The notes below the pieces were generated by a model. The model had not been told where the DNA came from. It saw only the letters and a program-made list of their open reading frames with translations, and made no database searches. This document shows, piece by piece, positions 27,001-35,396 of a stretch of DNA of 64,000 bases. The stretch spans positions 89,358 to 153,357 of the forward strand of contig NZ_BAABJZ010000023.1 of assembly GCF_039543565.1 (NCBI RefSeq), given 5' to 3'. The position numbers were made by a program, and so were the translations under genes. Position 1 is the first letter of the stretch; each line of letters opens with the position of its first letter. Source of the DNA: Ferrimonas pelagia (GTDB lineage Bacteria > Pseudomonadota > Gammaproteobacteria > Enterobacterales > Shewanellaceae).

Positions 27001-27496
27001 GGCTCATCCGCTCAATGTTCGCTCTGAACTGGGTCGGGGCTCGATGTTTTCGGTGATGGTGCCGATCGCGACGCAACAGGTTAAGGCCGTGGGATTGGCG
27101 CAGTTAACCGCACGTTCGGCGCCGCTCAAAGGCGTTAAGGTGCTATGCATCGATAATGAAGATGCCATCTTAGCGGGATTAGAAAGTCTGCTGACACGAT
27201 GGCAGTGTCAAGTGGTGACCGCAAAAGACGTGGGGGAAGCGCGGATCCAACTTGGCCTCAAAGGCTTTGCGCCGGATATCATTCTGGCCGACTATCACCT
27301 GGATTATGGCAAGACGGGCTTGGCTGCGATGGAGAAGTTGCGGGAGCTGTATGGACCCGAGTTGCCGGGGATCTTGATCACCGCAGATACGCGCAAGGAG
27401 TTGATGGAGGAGGTGGAGTCAAAAGGATTTGGCTTTATGGCCAAAATGGTGCGTCCGGCGGCGTTGCGGGCGATGATCTCAGCGATGCTGAAGTAG
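24092..27496 (+). CDS. crbS: SLC5-type sensor histidine kinase with receiver (CrbS-like)
   Basis: A 1134-aa fusion. Residues 1-500 are a sodium:solute symporter (SLC5/PutP-like) domain with 12-13 helices. Then come a linker, a PAS domain (about 620-735, with FEGISVVDAQLDLVAWN), a coiled coil, a HisKA domain with phosphoacceptor H785 in AAVGHDLMQPLNAARLF, a HATPase domain (VQNFLTNALRYT; GLGLGLAIADKIA), and a receiver (about 1017-1134) with D1067 in ILADYHLD. This arrangement is that of CrbS/MxtR sensors, which control acs and the acetate switch in Vibrio and Pseudomonas. Divergence from acs here supports that role. The output regulator is not adjacent; the LuxR-type gene at 41.2-41.8 kb is a candidate. 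Confidence 0.9.
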   Translation: MLSSYTVLTISLLYITLLFLVAWGGDRFMGRITGRAAVWIYGLSLAVYCSSWSVLGTVGQAATSPWAFLPIYIGPILLFTVGFGFVRKLVTVARAQSITSVADFIAARYGKSQLLASLVTLIATLGLMPYMALQLKASVVALALFQGGEQWDENVLALIITVTLVLFAILFGTRKLDATEHNPGMILAVAFESIVKLVAFVLVGVVMVFGLFDGPMDVLAQARAMNVAPSMRLDLVEIAPEIVISMAAFVCLPRIFHVMVVECQNTEHIDRARWILPVYLLLISLFVVPLALSGRVLLGDSVAPDTYVINLPLAIEADWLAVVALLGTISAASSMVIVAVVTVSIMISNEWLVPMMLRAGKIKGKNFDQFSSRLLNARRVIIVVLLLAAFGAYQTIGHDDSLARIGMLAFGAFAQLAPGLVGALYWKQGHRNGVLAGLLVGFGGWCFVMLKPMLGLSGGDFVLLGLEQDMSQLLLALLLNGLTFVGGSLLSHSSVSERIQASAFTMQPGRSRGEQRRHGSVSQQDLLLLASRFVGPGRAYQTFARDFPSAIARETWNRPAEPRMVEYTERLIASVLGASSAATVLDSVMQGRDLALDEVFSLVDEASAKILLSQDQMRGAIEHAFEGISVVDAQLDLVAWNRRYEELFDYPEGFLKTGMPVAEIIRYNAGLGRCGAGSVSDHVDKRVNFMLAGSPHTSERRRSDGRVIRMRGNPMPGGGFVMTFSDITDFRAQEQALQHANETLEARVAERTSELAALNARLLEAKAAEERANHSKTRFLAAVGHDLMQPLNAARLFTASLMQGSQLTGEDRNTVAHISGSLKGAGEMLSDLLDISKLEAGTMGVNRRPINLKTVLDPLMVEFSAMAANKGLGFRYRLLDHTLDTDPNLLRRIVQNFLTNALRYTDAGGILLACRQRGQSVEMQIYDTGCGIAQTDVKEIFKEFRQLNTDTERVGLGLGLAIADKIATVLAHPLNVRSELGRGSMFSVMVPIATQQVKAVGLAQLTARSAPLKGVKVLCIDNEDAILAGLESLLTRWQCQVVTAKDVGEARIQLGLKGFAPDIILADYHLDYGKTGLAAMEKLRELYGPELPGILITADTRKELMEEVESKGFGFMAKMVRPAALRAMISAMLK

Positions 27497-27550
27497 TCCG
27501 ACCTTTCCCGCGATTGACACCGGTGCGGGTCATTGACACAGGGTAGACGA

Positions 27551-27588
27551 GCAAAGCTTACGCCATCAGCCCAAGGCGCAAGCTTTGC
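27551..27588. repeat. Inverted repeat GCAAAGCTT / AAGCTTTGC
   Basis: Nine perfectly paired bases plus an imperfect inner extension (ACGCC with GGCGC) enclose a short loop, 55 bases after the crbS-like gene and 200 before the sulfatase. No strong T tract follows. It is either a weak bidirectional terminator or an operator. Confidence 0.5.
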
Positions 27589-27787
27589 GTCGCTTTAACT
27601 CTGCCGGCTTGAATCCGACTGGAGAAGTGGAGATAGTCTTGGGGGCGCATTCGGCGCAGTGGATCGCCCCAGTGCCGTGTTAGTCATTGGTGGTGATCTG
27701 TTGCGGATGAGATGTGAATAACAAAAACAACAAAGGAAGGGCAGAGTCACCTGTGCTTTCGCTCTTCATGCAGAAAGGAAAAATTTT

Positions 27788-29311
27788 ATGTCGTTCCCTC
27801 AGTGGCAGCTACCCGTGCTGTCCTCCGCGATCGCACTGGGCCTAACCGCTTGTGTCCCTTCTACGTCACTGGATCAGCCCGAAGAGGTTCGGCGGCCCAA
27901 TGTCGTTCTACTGTTCTCCGATGATCTGGGTTACGCGGATACCGGCTTTCAAAACCAAAGCCAAGACGTAGAGACGCCCAATCTGGATCGCTTGGCAGCA
28001 AGCGGTGTGGTGTTTTCAGCGGGCTATGTTACCGGCACGGTTTGCGGCCCATCCAGAGCGGGATTAATGACGGGACGGTACCAACAACGATTTGGGTACC
28101 ATGAGAATACGGCCCCCTACTCGCGGGATCCCAACACACCGGTTGGATTGGAGCTGAGTGTCCCTACGTTTGCCAACTACCTGCAGGATGCGGGTTATCG
28201 CACTGGTATGGTGGGGAAGTGGCATGACTCACCGGATGAGGGCTATTGGCCTCATCAGCGCGGTTTTGACGAGCACTTTGGTTTTAACAACGGGGCGTCA
28301 TCCTACTACGTCGGACCGATGAACGATCACAAGCTGGAATACAAAAAGGAGGCCGCGACCTACCGCAATGGGGTGCCGGCAGCCCCCTTTGACCAGTACC
28401 TGACCGATAAGTTTGGTGACGAAGCGGTCGACTACATTGCCCGCAATAAGGAGGACGCATTCTTCCTCTATGTTGCCTTCAACGCGATCCACGCGCCGAT
28501 GGAGCCGAAGCAGAGCGATATGGCGCGCTTCGCCCATATCGAGGATGAAAGTCGTCGTAAAGCGGTCGCCATGAACTACAACATGGATGAAAACATCGGC
28601 AAGATCCTGGACAAGCTCGACGCCGAAGGGCTCATGGAAGACACCATCATCTTCTTCCTATCGGATAATGGCGGCAAGCTTAACGATAACCACTCGCTCA
28701 ATACCCCGTTGCGAGGAGAGAAAGGCAGCTTTTGGGAAGGGGGGATCCGGATCCCATTTACCGTGGCTTGGAACGGCACCATCCCCGCTGGTCAGACGAT
28801 CGACGAACCGGTGATCTCGTTAGATATTCTGACCACGTCATTGGCTGCGGCTGGCGTAGCGCAACGGGATGATTGGCAGTTAGAAGGACAAAACCTACTG
28901 CCATTGTTGACCGGGGCTCGTGACCGGCTCGATGACCGTTTTCTGTTTTGGGCTAACTCTCGAGGCTGGGCGGTGCGAGACCGTAATTGGAAATTGCACG
29001 TTGTAGATCAGCGCCAAAAGGGTGATCAGGTCCTTTTGTTCGATCTGCAGCAAGACATGGCAGAGCAGCATGAGTTGAGCGGTCAATATTCAGAGCAAGT
29101 GGCGCGATTACAAGCGGCATACCGAGATTGGGACACAGATAACGAACGGCCTCGCTGGGGGCGCAACCGTAAGGAATTCCCTTACTATAATGGTCACCAC
29201 AGTCACGAAGAGCGCCGCGCCCGTGCGCCGGAGTTGATTGAACAGGAGAAACAAACGAATGAGGTACAGCGCGAAATGGCGCGCAAGATCATCGATTCGA
29301 GTAACTTCTGA
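27788..29311 (+). CDS. Secreted sulfatase lipoprotein
   Basis: A 507-aa sulfatase (type I, formylglycine-dependent). The N-terminus carries a lipobox, GLTAC (C22), so it is a lipoprotein. D45-D46 in LLFSDDLGYAD are metal ligands; C86-G-P-S-R90 in TVCGPSRAGLMTGR is the Cys-type site converted to formylglycine by the FGE or anaerobic enzyme (no maturase in the window). K/H ligands lie in GMVGKWHDSPDEG and DN in FFLSDNGG. The usual KWHLG reads KWHDS here, suggesting a divergent substrate pocket. Marine relatives remove sulfate from algal polysaccharides. It is followed by a strong terminator, so it is not co-transcribed with the TonB receptor gene. Confidence 0.92.
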   Translation: MSFPQWQLPVLSSAIALGLTACVPSTSLDQPEEVRRPNVVLLFSDDLGYADTGFQNQSQDVETPNLDRLAASGVVFSAGYVTGTVCGPSRAGLMTGRYQQRFGYHENTAPYSRDPNTPVGLELSVPTFANYLQDAGYRTGMVGKWHDSPDEGYWPHQRGFDEHFGFNNGASSYYVGPMNDHKLEYKKEAATYRNGVPAAPFDQYLTDKFGDEAVDYIARNKEDAFFLYVAFNAIHAPMEPKQSDMARFAHIEDESRRKAVAMNYNMDENIGKILDKLDAEGLMEDTIIFFLSDNGGKLNDNHSLNTPLRGEKGSFWEGGIRIPFTVAWNGTIPAGQTIDEPVISLDILTTSLAAAGVAQRDDWQLEGQNLLPLLTGARDRLDDRFLFWANSRGWAVRDRNWKLHVVDQRQKGDQVLLFDLQQDMAEQHELSGQYSEQVARLQAAYRDWDTDNERPRWGRNRKEFPYYNGHHSHEERRARAPELIEQEKQTNEVQREMARKIIDSSNF

Positions 29312-29333
29312 TCGTCAATATGACTGTTTCATT

Positions 29334-29357
29334 AAGCCCGCACCTGCGGGCTTTTTT
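29334..29357 (+). terminator. Rho-independent terminator after sulfatase
   Basis: AAGCCCGC-ACCT-GCGGGCTT followed by TTTTT, 22 bases after the sulfatase stop. Confidence 0.9.
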
Positions 29358-29832
29358 CGATCGGTTCGCCGCTATCAATGGGTATCAAACTCAACCCTAC
29401 CAAGGGGGGCCGGTCTGCGAGTACTGCGTCTGTGGAGCGGTCCAAGCGGGCGTTGGCTTAACCTGCCGGTGTGCAACACTACAGCGGCTAGGTTTCTTCG
29501 AACGTTGACCCAAGCTGCCCGTTAACGCGGTGAAACTCTTGCTGTGGGCGCCAGTGCTCAACTGTGCGGTTGCATTTGCGCCATCTGCTGATAAACAAAA
29601 TCATCTGTCAGTGCCGGTCTGTTTGCTTTGATGAGGGGGCTTGGTACCGAGGACGAAAATATTCGCGTCTTTGCGCTAGTGAATTTATTTTTGCTAATTA
29701 ACAGGTGGCGTTGCATTTAAATCTCAAGGGCGACGACATTATTTCTTGGCAGGTAATCGTGAAAGAGTGCTGAGGCCGTTCCGCTTTTAGGGTGTGGTTC
29801 ATCTGGGTGTATCCACGATGAAGTTCAAACCA

Positions 29833-30072
29833 TTAGATGTGCTTTAGGGGAAACCGGTTATCCATTGCTGAGCGGACAGACTGTAACGCCAGTTTAAGCA
29901 CCATCTCATTAATGCTGACCCTGTCACAAACGGCGCTCAGGTCACGTAAGCAACACCTTGCCGTGAATGGTTGTTTAGTGTCAAGAATGTAATCCAATAA
30001 CTTACCTTGGTGAGTTAATATTGGTTGGGGGTGGGTGGTGCGCCCCGTATGTTCTCGCTCGCGCTTGTAACT
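29833..30072 (-). pseudogene. Possible gene relic, protein-like frame without ATG
   Basis: The minus strand is open for 79 codons between stops, ending with TAA at 29833. From about 30040 downward it reads like real protein (for example QGKLLDYILDTKQPFTA and SINEMVLKLALQSVRSAM), with helical, balanced composition. There is no ATG near its start; a TTG at 29997 would give 54 aa and has no ribosome site. I do not recognise the family. It is either a remnant of a lost gene or a small protein with a rare start. Confidence 0.35.
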
Positions 30073-30288
30073 TTACTACAGAAGCGCCCAAATAAAGTCT
30101 GTTCAAAATATAACTTTCATTATAAATCAGTGACTTGCGTCAATGTGATTTTCGTTCATTTTGTTATTGTAAAAATACTGGAATTTCCCTTCTTAACTCT
30201 TTACGGTTGCCATCTGACTAAAAGAATTCTGTGCAAGGAGTTGGGCAGAATGCGAATGGAATACACTTTCGTGTCGAATGTAATTTTG

Positions 30289-30318
30289 GTCAAGTTTCGT
30301 CAAGTTATGTCAGTTTGT
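30289..30318. promoter_or_regulatory. Three 10-base phased GTCAAGTT-like repeats
   Basis: GTCAAGTTTC, GTCAAGTTAT and GTCAGTTTGT follow each other at a 10-base period, 130 bases upstream of the TonB receptor start. One-helical-turn phasing is typical of a site for a cooperative activator. Pho boxes use an 11-base period, so this is not a clean PhoB site. Confidence 0.4.
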
Positions 30319-30449
30319 TATTGCGGTGTCGAGGAGTGGCAGTAGCAAATCAAACTGGAGTGATGGCGAAGGGCTAAATCGACTCAATAGAGGTTGATGC
30401 CGTTTATTTGTTGCTTGGGTAGAGCACTGTTGTTGGAAGAGGTTGTTTG

Positions 30450-33269
30450 ATGAAGTTCCCCATTCCTAGAGTTACGCGTGTTGCTGCATGTGTAACCCTT
30501 TTACTTTCCGGAAATCAGTTGGTCTTCGCAGAGGAGATCGAGACTGTCGAAGAAGACATCGAAGTCATTCGAGTTAGTGGTACGCGTGCCAGTTTGAGTG
30601 ATGCACTGAACGAAAAGCGTTTTAGCGACGCTCAGGTTGATGTGATCGCGGCAGAAGATATTGGCGTCATGCCGGACATGGATATTGGTGATTCGCTTGA
30701 GCGGGTTGCCGGTGTTCAGATCCAGCGCAGCGATGATGGCACGGCTCGCGAAGTGAATATCCGAGGCATGTCCGGTAGCTTCGCGAAAACACTGTATAAC
30801 GGCCGTACCATCACCACACCGCTGAACACCAACCGCAGTTTCTCGTTTGACATCATGCCGTCGGCCTTCCTGTCCCGTGCAACGGTTCAGAAGACCACCT
30901 CGGCGGATCTGGCGGAAGGCGGGATCTCCGGTACGGTCAACATGGTCAGCCATCGCGCGTTGAACCGTAAAGGCAACCACACGTCAGTGGGGTTACGAAC
31001 CCAGTATCGCGAGATCAATGACAAGTTCGATCCGGATCTGACCTTGATCCACACCCGCCACCTGATTGAAGATAAATTGGGCATGGCGTTCGGGGTGAAC
31101 TACAACCAGTCCAATAACTGGACTCAGCAAAATAACTCCGGTGCCGCCGGTACGGGCCGGTTTGATATCTCCGCCCCTGGTGAAGACACCTTCTATGCTT
31201 GGGGACCAAACCAGATCCGTAATCAGGCCGTGCACAATGATCGTGAGCGTGGCTCGGTGTTTGCCAACCTTGATTATCAGGTAACCGATAATTTCAATGT
31301 TCTGGCGGAAACCCTATACACCCGTTACAACCGGACCGCGAACCAAGCGCGTCAGGTGTTTAACATCACCAACAAAGATTTTGACTACGATCACGACTGG
31401 GAAGGGGTGTCGATCGATGACAACATCTACCTGTCGAAGTTCCGGATCACCGATGCCGAGCATCAGGTGGATGCGACTCCGATCGCACGGGAAGCGGAGA
31501 TCTTCCTTAATACGTTGGATCTGAAATACGAAGTGGGCGACTGGACCGTCAAAGGTGGTGTCAGTGTATCCCGTTCTAACGAAACCAACACCAACGTCGC
31601 GTTGCGCAGTTACACCCATAATCTGGATGCCGAAGGCAGTCCTCAGGGTCTGGACATGTCGTTTGATGGCACCCTGGGTGGCCCTTGGGGACTGACTTAT
31701 CATACGCCGGGTGGTGCGGACTTCCTGATGAACGAAGCCAACTATGGTCTGTGGGATCCCGATCTTAATAGCGTTAAAGGGATCCAGCTCGCTGGTGGGC
31801 AGTTAGGCAGTACTCAGGAGATGAACGCCACGGCGCTAAATTTCGACGTGACCTACGATGCGTACATGGACTTTGGCCTGCTTAGCCTGGATAAGATCCA
31901 CTTCGGTGCTTCGTACAGCAAAGACGAAAATATCGAGATGAAGCACAACCTGCGCAGTGCGTTGTCTCATGATCAGCTCGAAGGCTTGCTGGCGACCAAA
32001 GGTTTCAGCATGAAGGACATCCAGTTTAATCCGGTCAACCCGGGTAATGGCGGTTGGTTCCCAGGTCACAGCTACGCGGATACCTATAGCTTCTTGGTAC
32101 CCAATACCGCTTGGCTGTTGGATAACTTTTCCGTTGATGACATTCGTCAGTACGGCAGTACGGTGACCAATAATAATGGTGACGCGTTGTACCGTGGTGG
32201 GGTTGAAACCTCACTGCTTGAGGATTCCTGGGCGGCGTACGTCCGTGGTGATTTCTCCTTGGGTTACAACATTCGCGGTAACGTCGGCGTTCGCTTCGTT
32301 CAAACCGATCAGCGCGTGTTTGGCTATGGTGCGGATCTTGAGCAAGGTCTGATCGTGGATAATAACGGTGAACTGGTGTTGCGCTCCGATGACGACATGT
32401 TTATCGAGCGGGAGCATGACTACTGGTATGTGTTGCCAAGTTTGAACGTCATGTACTCCATGACCGATGACATGATCATGCGCTTTGGCTGGGGCCGAGC
32501 CATGACCCGACCGGACGTCAATGACATCAGCCTTAACACCAATTTTAACTTTAACGATGGCGATCCGACCCTGCGTACCGCTGATCCGTATCTGATGCCC
32601 TTCACCTCGGACAACCTGGATCTGAGCTGGGAGTGGTATTACACCCCGGAGAGTATCTTCAGCGTGGCCTATTTCCGTAAGGATTTGGATAGCCTGGTTG
32701 AGACCGTCGAGCAGAACTATCAGATGGCGGTGTATGACAGCGCTGGCAACTGGTTGCGGGATCAAGATGTGAATTTGATCGGTAAGAGTAACGCCGAAGG
32801 CGTGGTGCTACAGGGCGTGGAAACCTCTTGGAACCAGCCGTTCTCCATGTTGCCTGGCTTCTTGGCGAACACCGGGATCAGTGCTAACTATACCCTGACG
32901 GATAACTCCAACCCGGAGATCCTGACCGCAGCGTCTAAGCACAGCTTTAACAACACCTTGTACTACAGCACACGTAAATATGATGTGCGGGTGAGCTACA
33001 CCTATCGCAGTGGCAAACTCAAAGACATCTTTGAAGAGTGGACCGACGGCAACAACTTCAATCAGACCCACAAACCGGCGACGTACAACGACGTTCAAGA
33101 ACGCCTGACCATCGCGGCGTCTTACCGTCCGACGCGCGGCATGCGGCTGTCACTGTCCTGCTCGAACGTTACCAATGCGGGCAACTTGACCTACACCGAT
33201 GGCGGTATCAGCCGCGCGTACAACGAAAACCAGCGCGTGTTTACCGCCGGTCTGAACATGAGCTTCTAA
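30450..33269 (+). CDS. TonB-dependent outer-membrane receptor
   Basis: A 939-aa receptor started at ATG 30450 with GGAAGAGG 7 bases upstream. A signal peptide (to about residue 28, LVFAEE) is followed by a TonB-box-like EDIEVIRVSG, a plug domain (about 45-170: DALNEKRFSDAQVDVIAAEDIGVMPD; SLERVAGVQIQR; VNIRGMSG; GGISGTVNMVS) and a 22-strand beta barrel ending in the aromatic FTAGLNMSF. The plug sequence is of the type seen in polysaccharide- and phosphoester-scavenging Alteromonadales receptors. Only 16 bases separate it from the PhoX-like lipoprotein gene, so the two form an operon and probably handle one substrate. Confidence 0.95.
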   Translation: MKFPIPRVTRVAACVTLLLSGNQLVFAEEIETVEEDIEVIRVSGTRASLSDALNEKRFSDAQVDVIAAEDIGVMPDMDIGDSLERVAGVQIQRSDDGTAREVNIRGMSGSFAKTLYNGRTITTPLNTNRSFSFDIMPSAFLSRATVQKTTSADLAEGGISGTVNMVSHRALNRKGNHTSVGLRTQYREINDKFDPDLTLIHTRHLIEDKLGMAFGVNYNQSNNWTQQNNSGAAGTGRFDISAPGEDTFYAWGPNQIRNQAVHNDRERGSVFANLDYQVTDNFNVLAETLYTRYNRTANQARQVFNITNKDFDYDHDWEGVSIDDNIYLSKFRITDAEHQVDATPIAREAEIFLNTLDLKYEVGDWTVKGGVSVSRSNETNTNVALRSYTHNLDAEGSPQGLDMSFDGTLGGPWGLTYHTPGGADFLMNEANYGLWDPDLNSVKGIQLAGGQLGSTQEMNATALNFDVTYDAYMDFGLLSLDKIHFGASYSKDENIEMKHNLRSALSHDQLEGLLATKGFSMKDIQFNPVNPGNGGWFPGHSYADTYSFLVPNTAWLLDNFSVDDIRQYGSTVTNNNGDALYRGGVETSLLEDSWAAYVRGDFSLGYNIRGNVGVRFVQTDQRVFGYGADLEQGLIVDNNGELVLRSDDDMFIEREHDYWYVLPSLNVMYSMTDDMIMRFGWGRAMTRPDVNDISLNTNFNFNDGDPTLRTADPYLMPFTSDNLDLSWEWYYTPESIFSVAYFRKDLDSLVETVEQNYQMAVYDSAGNWLRDQDVNLIGKSNAEGVVLQGVETSWNQPFSMLPGFLANTGISANYTLTDNSNPEILTAASKHSFNNTLYYSTRKYDVRVSYTYRSGKLKDIFEEWTDGNNFNQTHKPATYNDVQERLTIAASYRPTRGMRLSLSCSNVTNAGNLTYTDGGISRAYNENQRVFTAGLNMSF

Positions 33270-33285
33270 GCGGAAGGAAAACAGA

Positions 33286-35085
33286 ATGAACAAGAACAAA
33301 ATTTCCTTATTGGCCGTTGCGGTAGCATTGGGTCTGACCGGTTGTTGGCAAAAAGAGATCGACCGCGCTCCACCGTCGTCGAAGCCAGAAAAACCGGAAT
33401 ATGAGTTGCCGGCGCGTCAGGGTGAATTGATGCGTCTGGCGACGGCTCCTATCGCCGGGCAGGTCACTGGCATGGTGGTTCGCGACGACAGCTTGCTGAT
33501 GAACGTGAAGCATCCAAACTCGAATGCAACGGGTGAGGTACCGATCACCGCGGGCGTTATCACGCAATTCGCAAATTTGGATCTGCGCCAGATTGACGTT
33601 GACTTTGATAACTCCAGCTGGCCAACCACCGCCGGCGAACGTCAGACGTTGTGGAGTACCTTTGCGGGCTTAGAGATAATCGCTGAGGTTGCAGAGGATG
33701 GGCTGGGTGATATTCAGTACGTGGTTGATAAAGATGGCGAAGCTGAGCTTAGTGATGAGCTCGAGTCCAATGTTCTGCTGGTGGCGGATGACGGCACTCA
33801 GATCTTGTACACCGCTTGGGATGATAATCCTGGCGCCATCAGCCGCTTATTGCTCGATAAAAATGACCAAGTGCTGGACACTGAGTTGGTTGACTTATCA
33901 GGCGTAGCGGGTACCGCCGGTGTGCGCAAGGGTAACCTGACGCCTTGGGGTACGCCGTTGTTCGCCGAGCATGGCGCGACGGAAACGGGCTCGGAAGCAC
34001 CGACGCTGACAGATTGGAATAAGCCGCTTGAGCAAGAAGACGCAGCGCTGCCTATTCGCTCAGAAAGCGACATTGCGGATCGTCTGGATGCCTATTTGGG
34101 CGAGGGTGAATTCCCCAACCCATATCGCTATGGCTACATGATGGAGCTGACCAACCCCGAGGGTGAGGTGAGCGTAGAGAAGCGCTTCGCAATGGGCCGT
34201 TTCGAGCATGACTCCGCGATGATCATGCCTAACGGCACCACGGTCTATCTGGGTCAGGGTGGCATTGGCGGGGTGTTGTATAAGTTTGAGGCAGACTCCG
34301 CCAATGAGCTGCGTTCCGGTACGCTGTACGCCGCCAAAGTTCATCAGGACATTCCATACAATCACCCATCGTTGGTGAGCTTCGATGTCGAGTGGATCGA
34401 GTTGGGCCGGGCCACTGATGCCGAAGTTGAAGGTTGGATCGCCGACTTTGATGGCATTGATATGGATGACTATGTCGAAGGCCAGTCCAGCTACCTGACC
34501 AACGCAGATGTCTTGGCTTGGTCTGTTGGGGCCAGTCATTATCCATCAGTGGCAGAGGGCGGAAACCCGACTACTGCAGGGCTTGCTATGGATGACCGGG
34601 TGGTGTTCCTTGAGACCCGTCAAGCCGCGAAGTTCCTCGGTGCCTCGGCAGAATGGAGCAACATGTCGGGCCTGACGTTCAATACTGAGCGTGCGGCTCA
34701 AGCGCAATACGGCAGCTCTGCGTTGGATGAGGATGTGACGCAAGCCTACGCCTACTTCGCCATTCCGACCCTGTCTCACCAGATGGTGTGGGCGTTCGGT
34801 GACATTCAGTTGACTACGGATACGGGTTACTGTGGCATGGTTTATCGTATGCCGATCGACGATAACTTCGAGATCAACCGCATCGAGCCGGCGCTGTTTG
34901 GCGACAAGAAATACCCGGATCATAACGAAGCGAATGGTCGCTGTCATCGCGATAGCCCGGCTCAGCCAAGTGAGCTGGTGGTGATGGACGACGGTCGTGT
35001 GCTGGTGGCAGAGGAGTTTACTGCGCTGAACCAAGGCGGGCACCAGAACGCTGCAGTTTGGTTGTACGACCCGTATAAAGAGTAA
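33286..35085 (+). CDS. PhoX-like (DUF839) lipoprotein
   Basis: A 599-aa protein with a lipobox (LGLTGC, C20), so envelope-anchored. The second half carries PhoX/DUF839 features: MGRFEHDSAMIMPNGTTVYLGQGGIGGVLYKF, VSFDVEWIELG, AWSVGASHY, VVFLETRQAAKFLGA, and a closing QPSELVVMDDGRVLVAEE. PhoX enzymes are Ca/Fe-dependent phosphomonoesterases on a beta-propeller. The N-terminal third is not clearly PhoX and may hold a separate domain. Co-transcription with a TonB receptor suggests that the product of hydrolysis, or the substrate, is imported by that receptor. Phosphoesterase activity is inference from family. Confidence 0.75.
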   Translation: MNKNKISLLAVAVALGLTGCWQKEIDRAPPSSKPEKPEYELPARQGELMRLATAPIAGQVTGMVVRDDSLLMNVKHPNSNATGEVPITAGVITQFANLDLRQIDVDFDNSSWPTTAGERQTLWSTFAGLEIIAEVAEDGLGDIQYVVDKDGEAELSDELESNVLLVADDGTQILYTAWDDNPGAISRLLLDKNDQVLDTELVDLSGVAGTAGVRKGNLTPWGTPLFAEHGATETGSEAPTLTDWNKPLEQEDAALPIRSESDIADRLDAYLGEGEFPNPYRYGYMMELTNPEGEVSVEKRFAMGRFEHDSAMIMPNGTTVYLGQGGIGGVLYKFEADSANELRSGTLYAAKVHQDIPYNHPSLVSFDVEWIELGRATDAEVEGWIADFDGIDMDDYVEGQSSYLTNADVLAWSVGASHYPSVAEGGNPTTAGLAMDDRVVFLETRQAAKFLGASAEWSNMSGLTFNTERAAQAQYGSSALDEDVTQAYAYFAIPTLSHQMVWAFGDIQLTTDTGYCGMVYRMPIDDNFEINRIEPALFGDKKYPDHNEANGRCHRDSPAQPSELVVMDDGRVLVAEEFTALNQGGHQNAAVWLYDPYKE

Positions 35086-35166
35086 AGCTTACTTCCAATA
35101 AGCGGTATCGCGTGTAAGGCGTTACCCGCTGCAAGGAAAGTGTAAGCGAACGAAGACCAATAGCTA

Positions 35167-35201
35167 AGTCCGAAGTCAGTCACTGACTTCGGACTTTTTT
35201 T
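35167..35201 (+). terminator. Strong terminator after TonB/PhoX operon
   Basis: A perfect 13-bp stem (AGTCCGAAGTCAG with CTGACTTCGGACT), a TCA loop and seven T, 81 bases after the PhoX-like gene. Confidence 0.93.
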
Positions 35202-35396
35202 ATGGAGTTTTTGACGCTCGCTTGAGTCGTCTTACCGAGTATTTTGCTGGGTGTTGGTGCACAAACCTTCTTTGCTCAAGGTGAGGTTTGACTCCGATCT
35301 AGGCTTGGTTCCAGCTAGCCGTGATCGATGTCGGCGCAGTTTTCAGCTCGGGGGCCGCTGTGATGGCTCTGATTTGGCTCTGACTTGGCCTTTAGG

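Larger units (their letters stand above)
29358..30449. other. Long AT-richer intergenic region before TonB receptor
   Basis: About 1.1 kb without a convincing gene. Base composition drops from GC-rich to clearly AT-rich after 30070. It contains a protein-like minus-strand frame at 29833-30072 and 10-base phased direct repeats at 30289-30318 (both listed separately). The last 400 bases probably hold the promoter and a long leader of the TonB operon. Confidence 0.6.

Noticed and set aside
29320..29508. Plus-strand 62-codon frame with a CxxCxC cluster after the sulfatase
   Set aside because: It runs straight through the sulfatase terminator hairpin and T tract, has no ribosome site, and shows no domain-like pattern.
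29925..29950. CTGTCAC and GGTCAC resembling a Pho box
   Set aside because: The half-sites are not 11 bases apart in the same orientation, so the PhoB pattern is not met.
30025..30345. Plus-strand 106-codon frame in the AT-rich gap
   Set aside because: Composition follows the local AT richness, there is no ribosome site, and it overlaps the likely promoter of the TonB operon.
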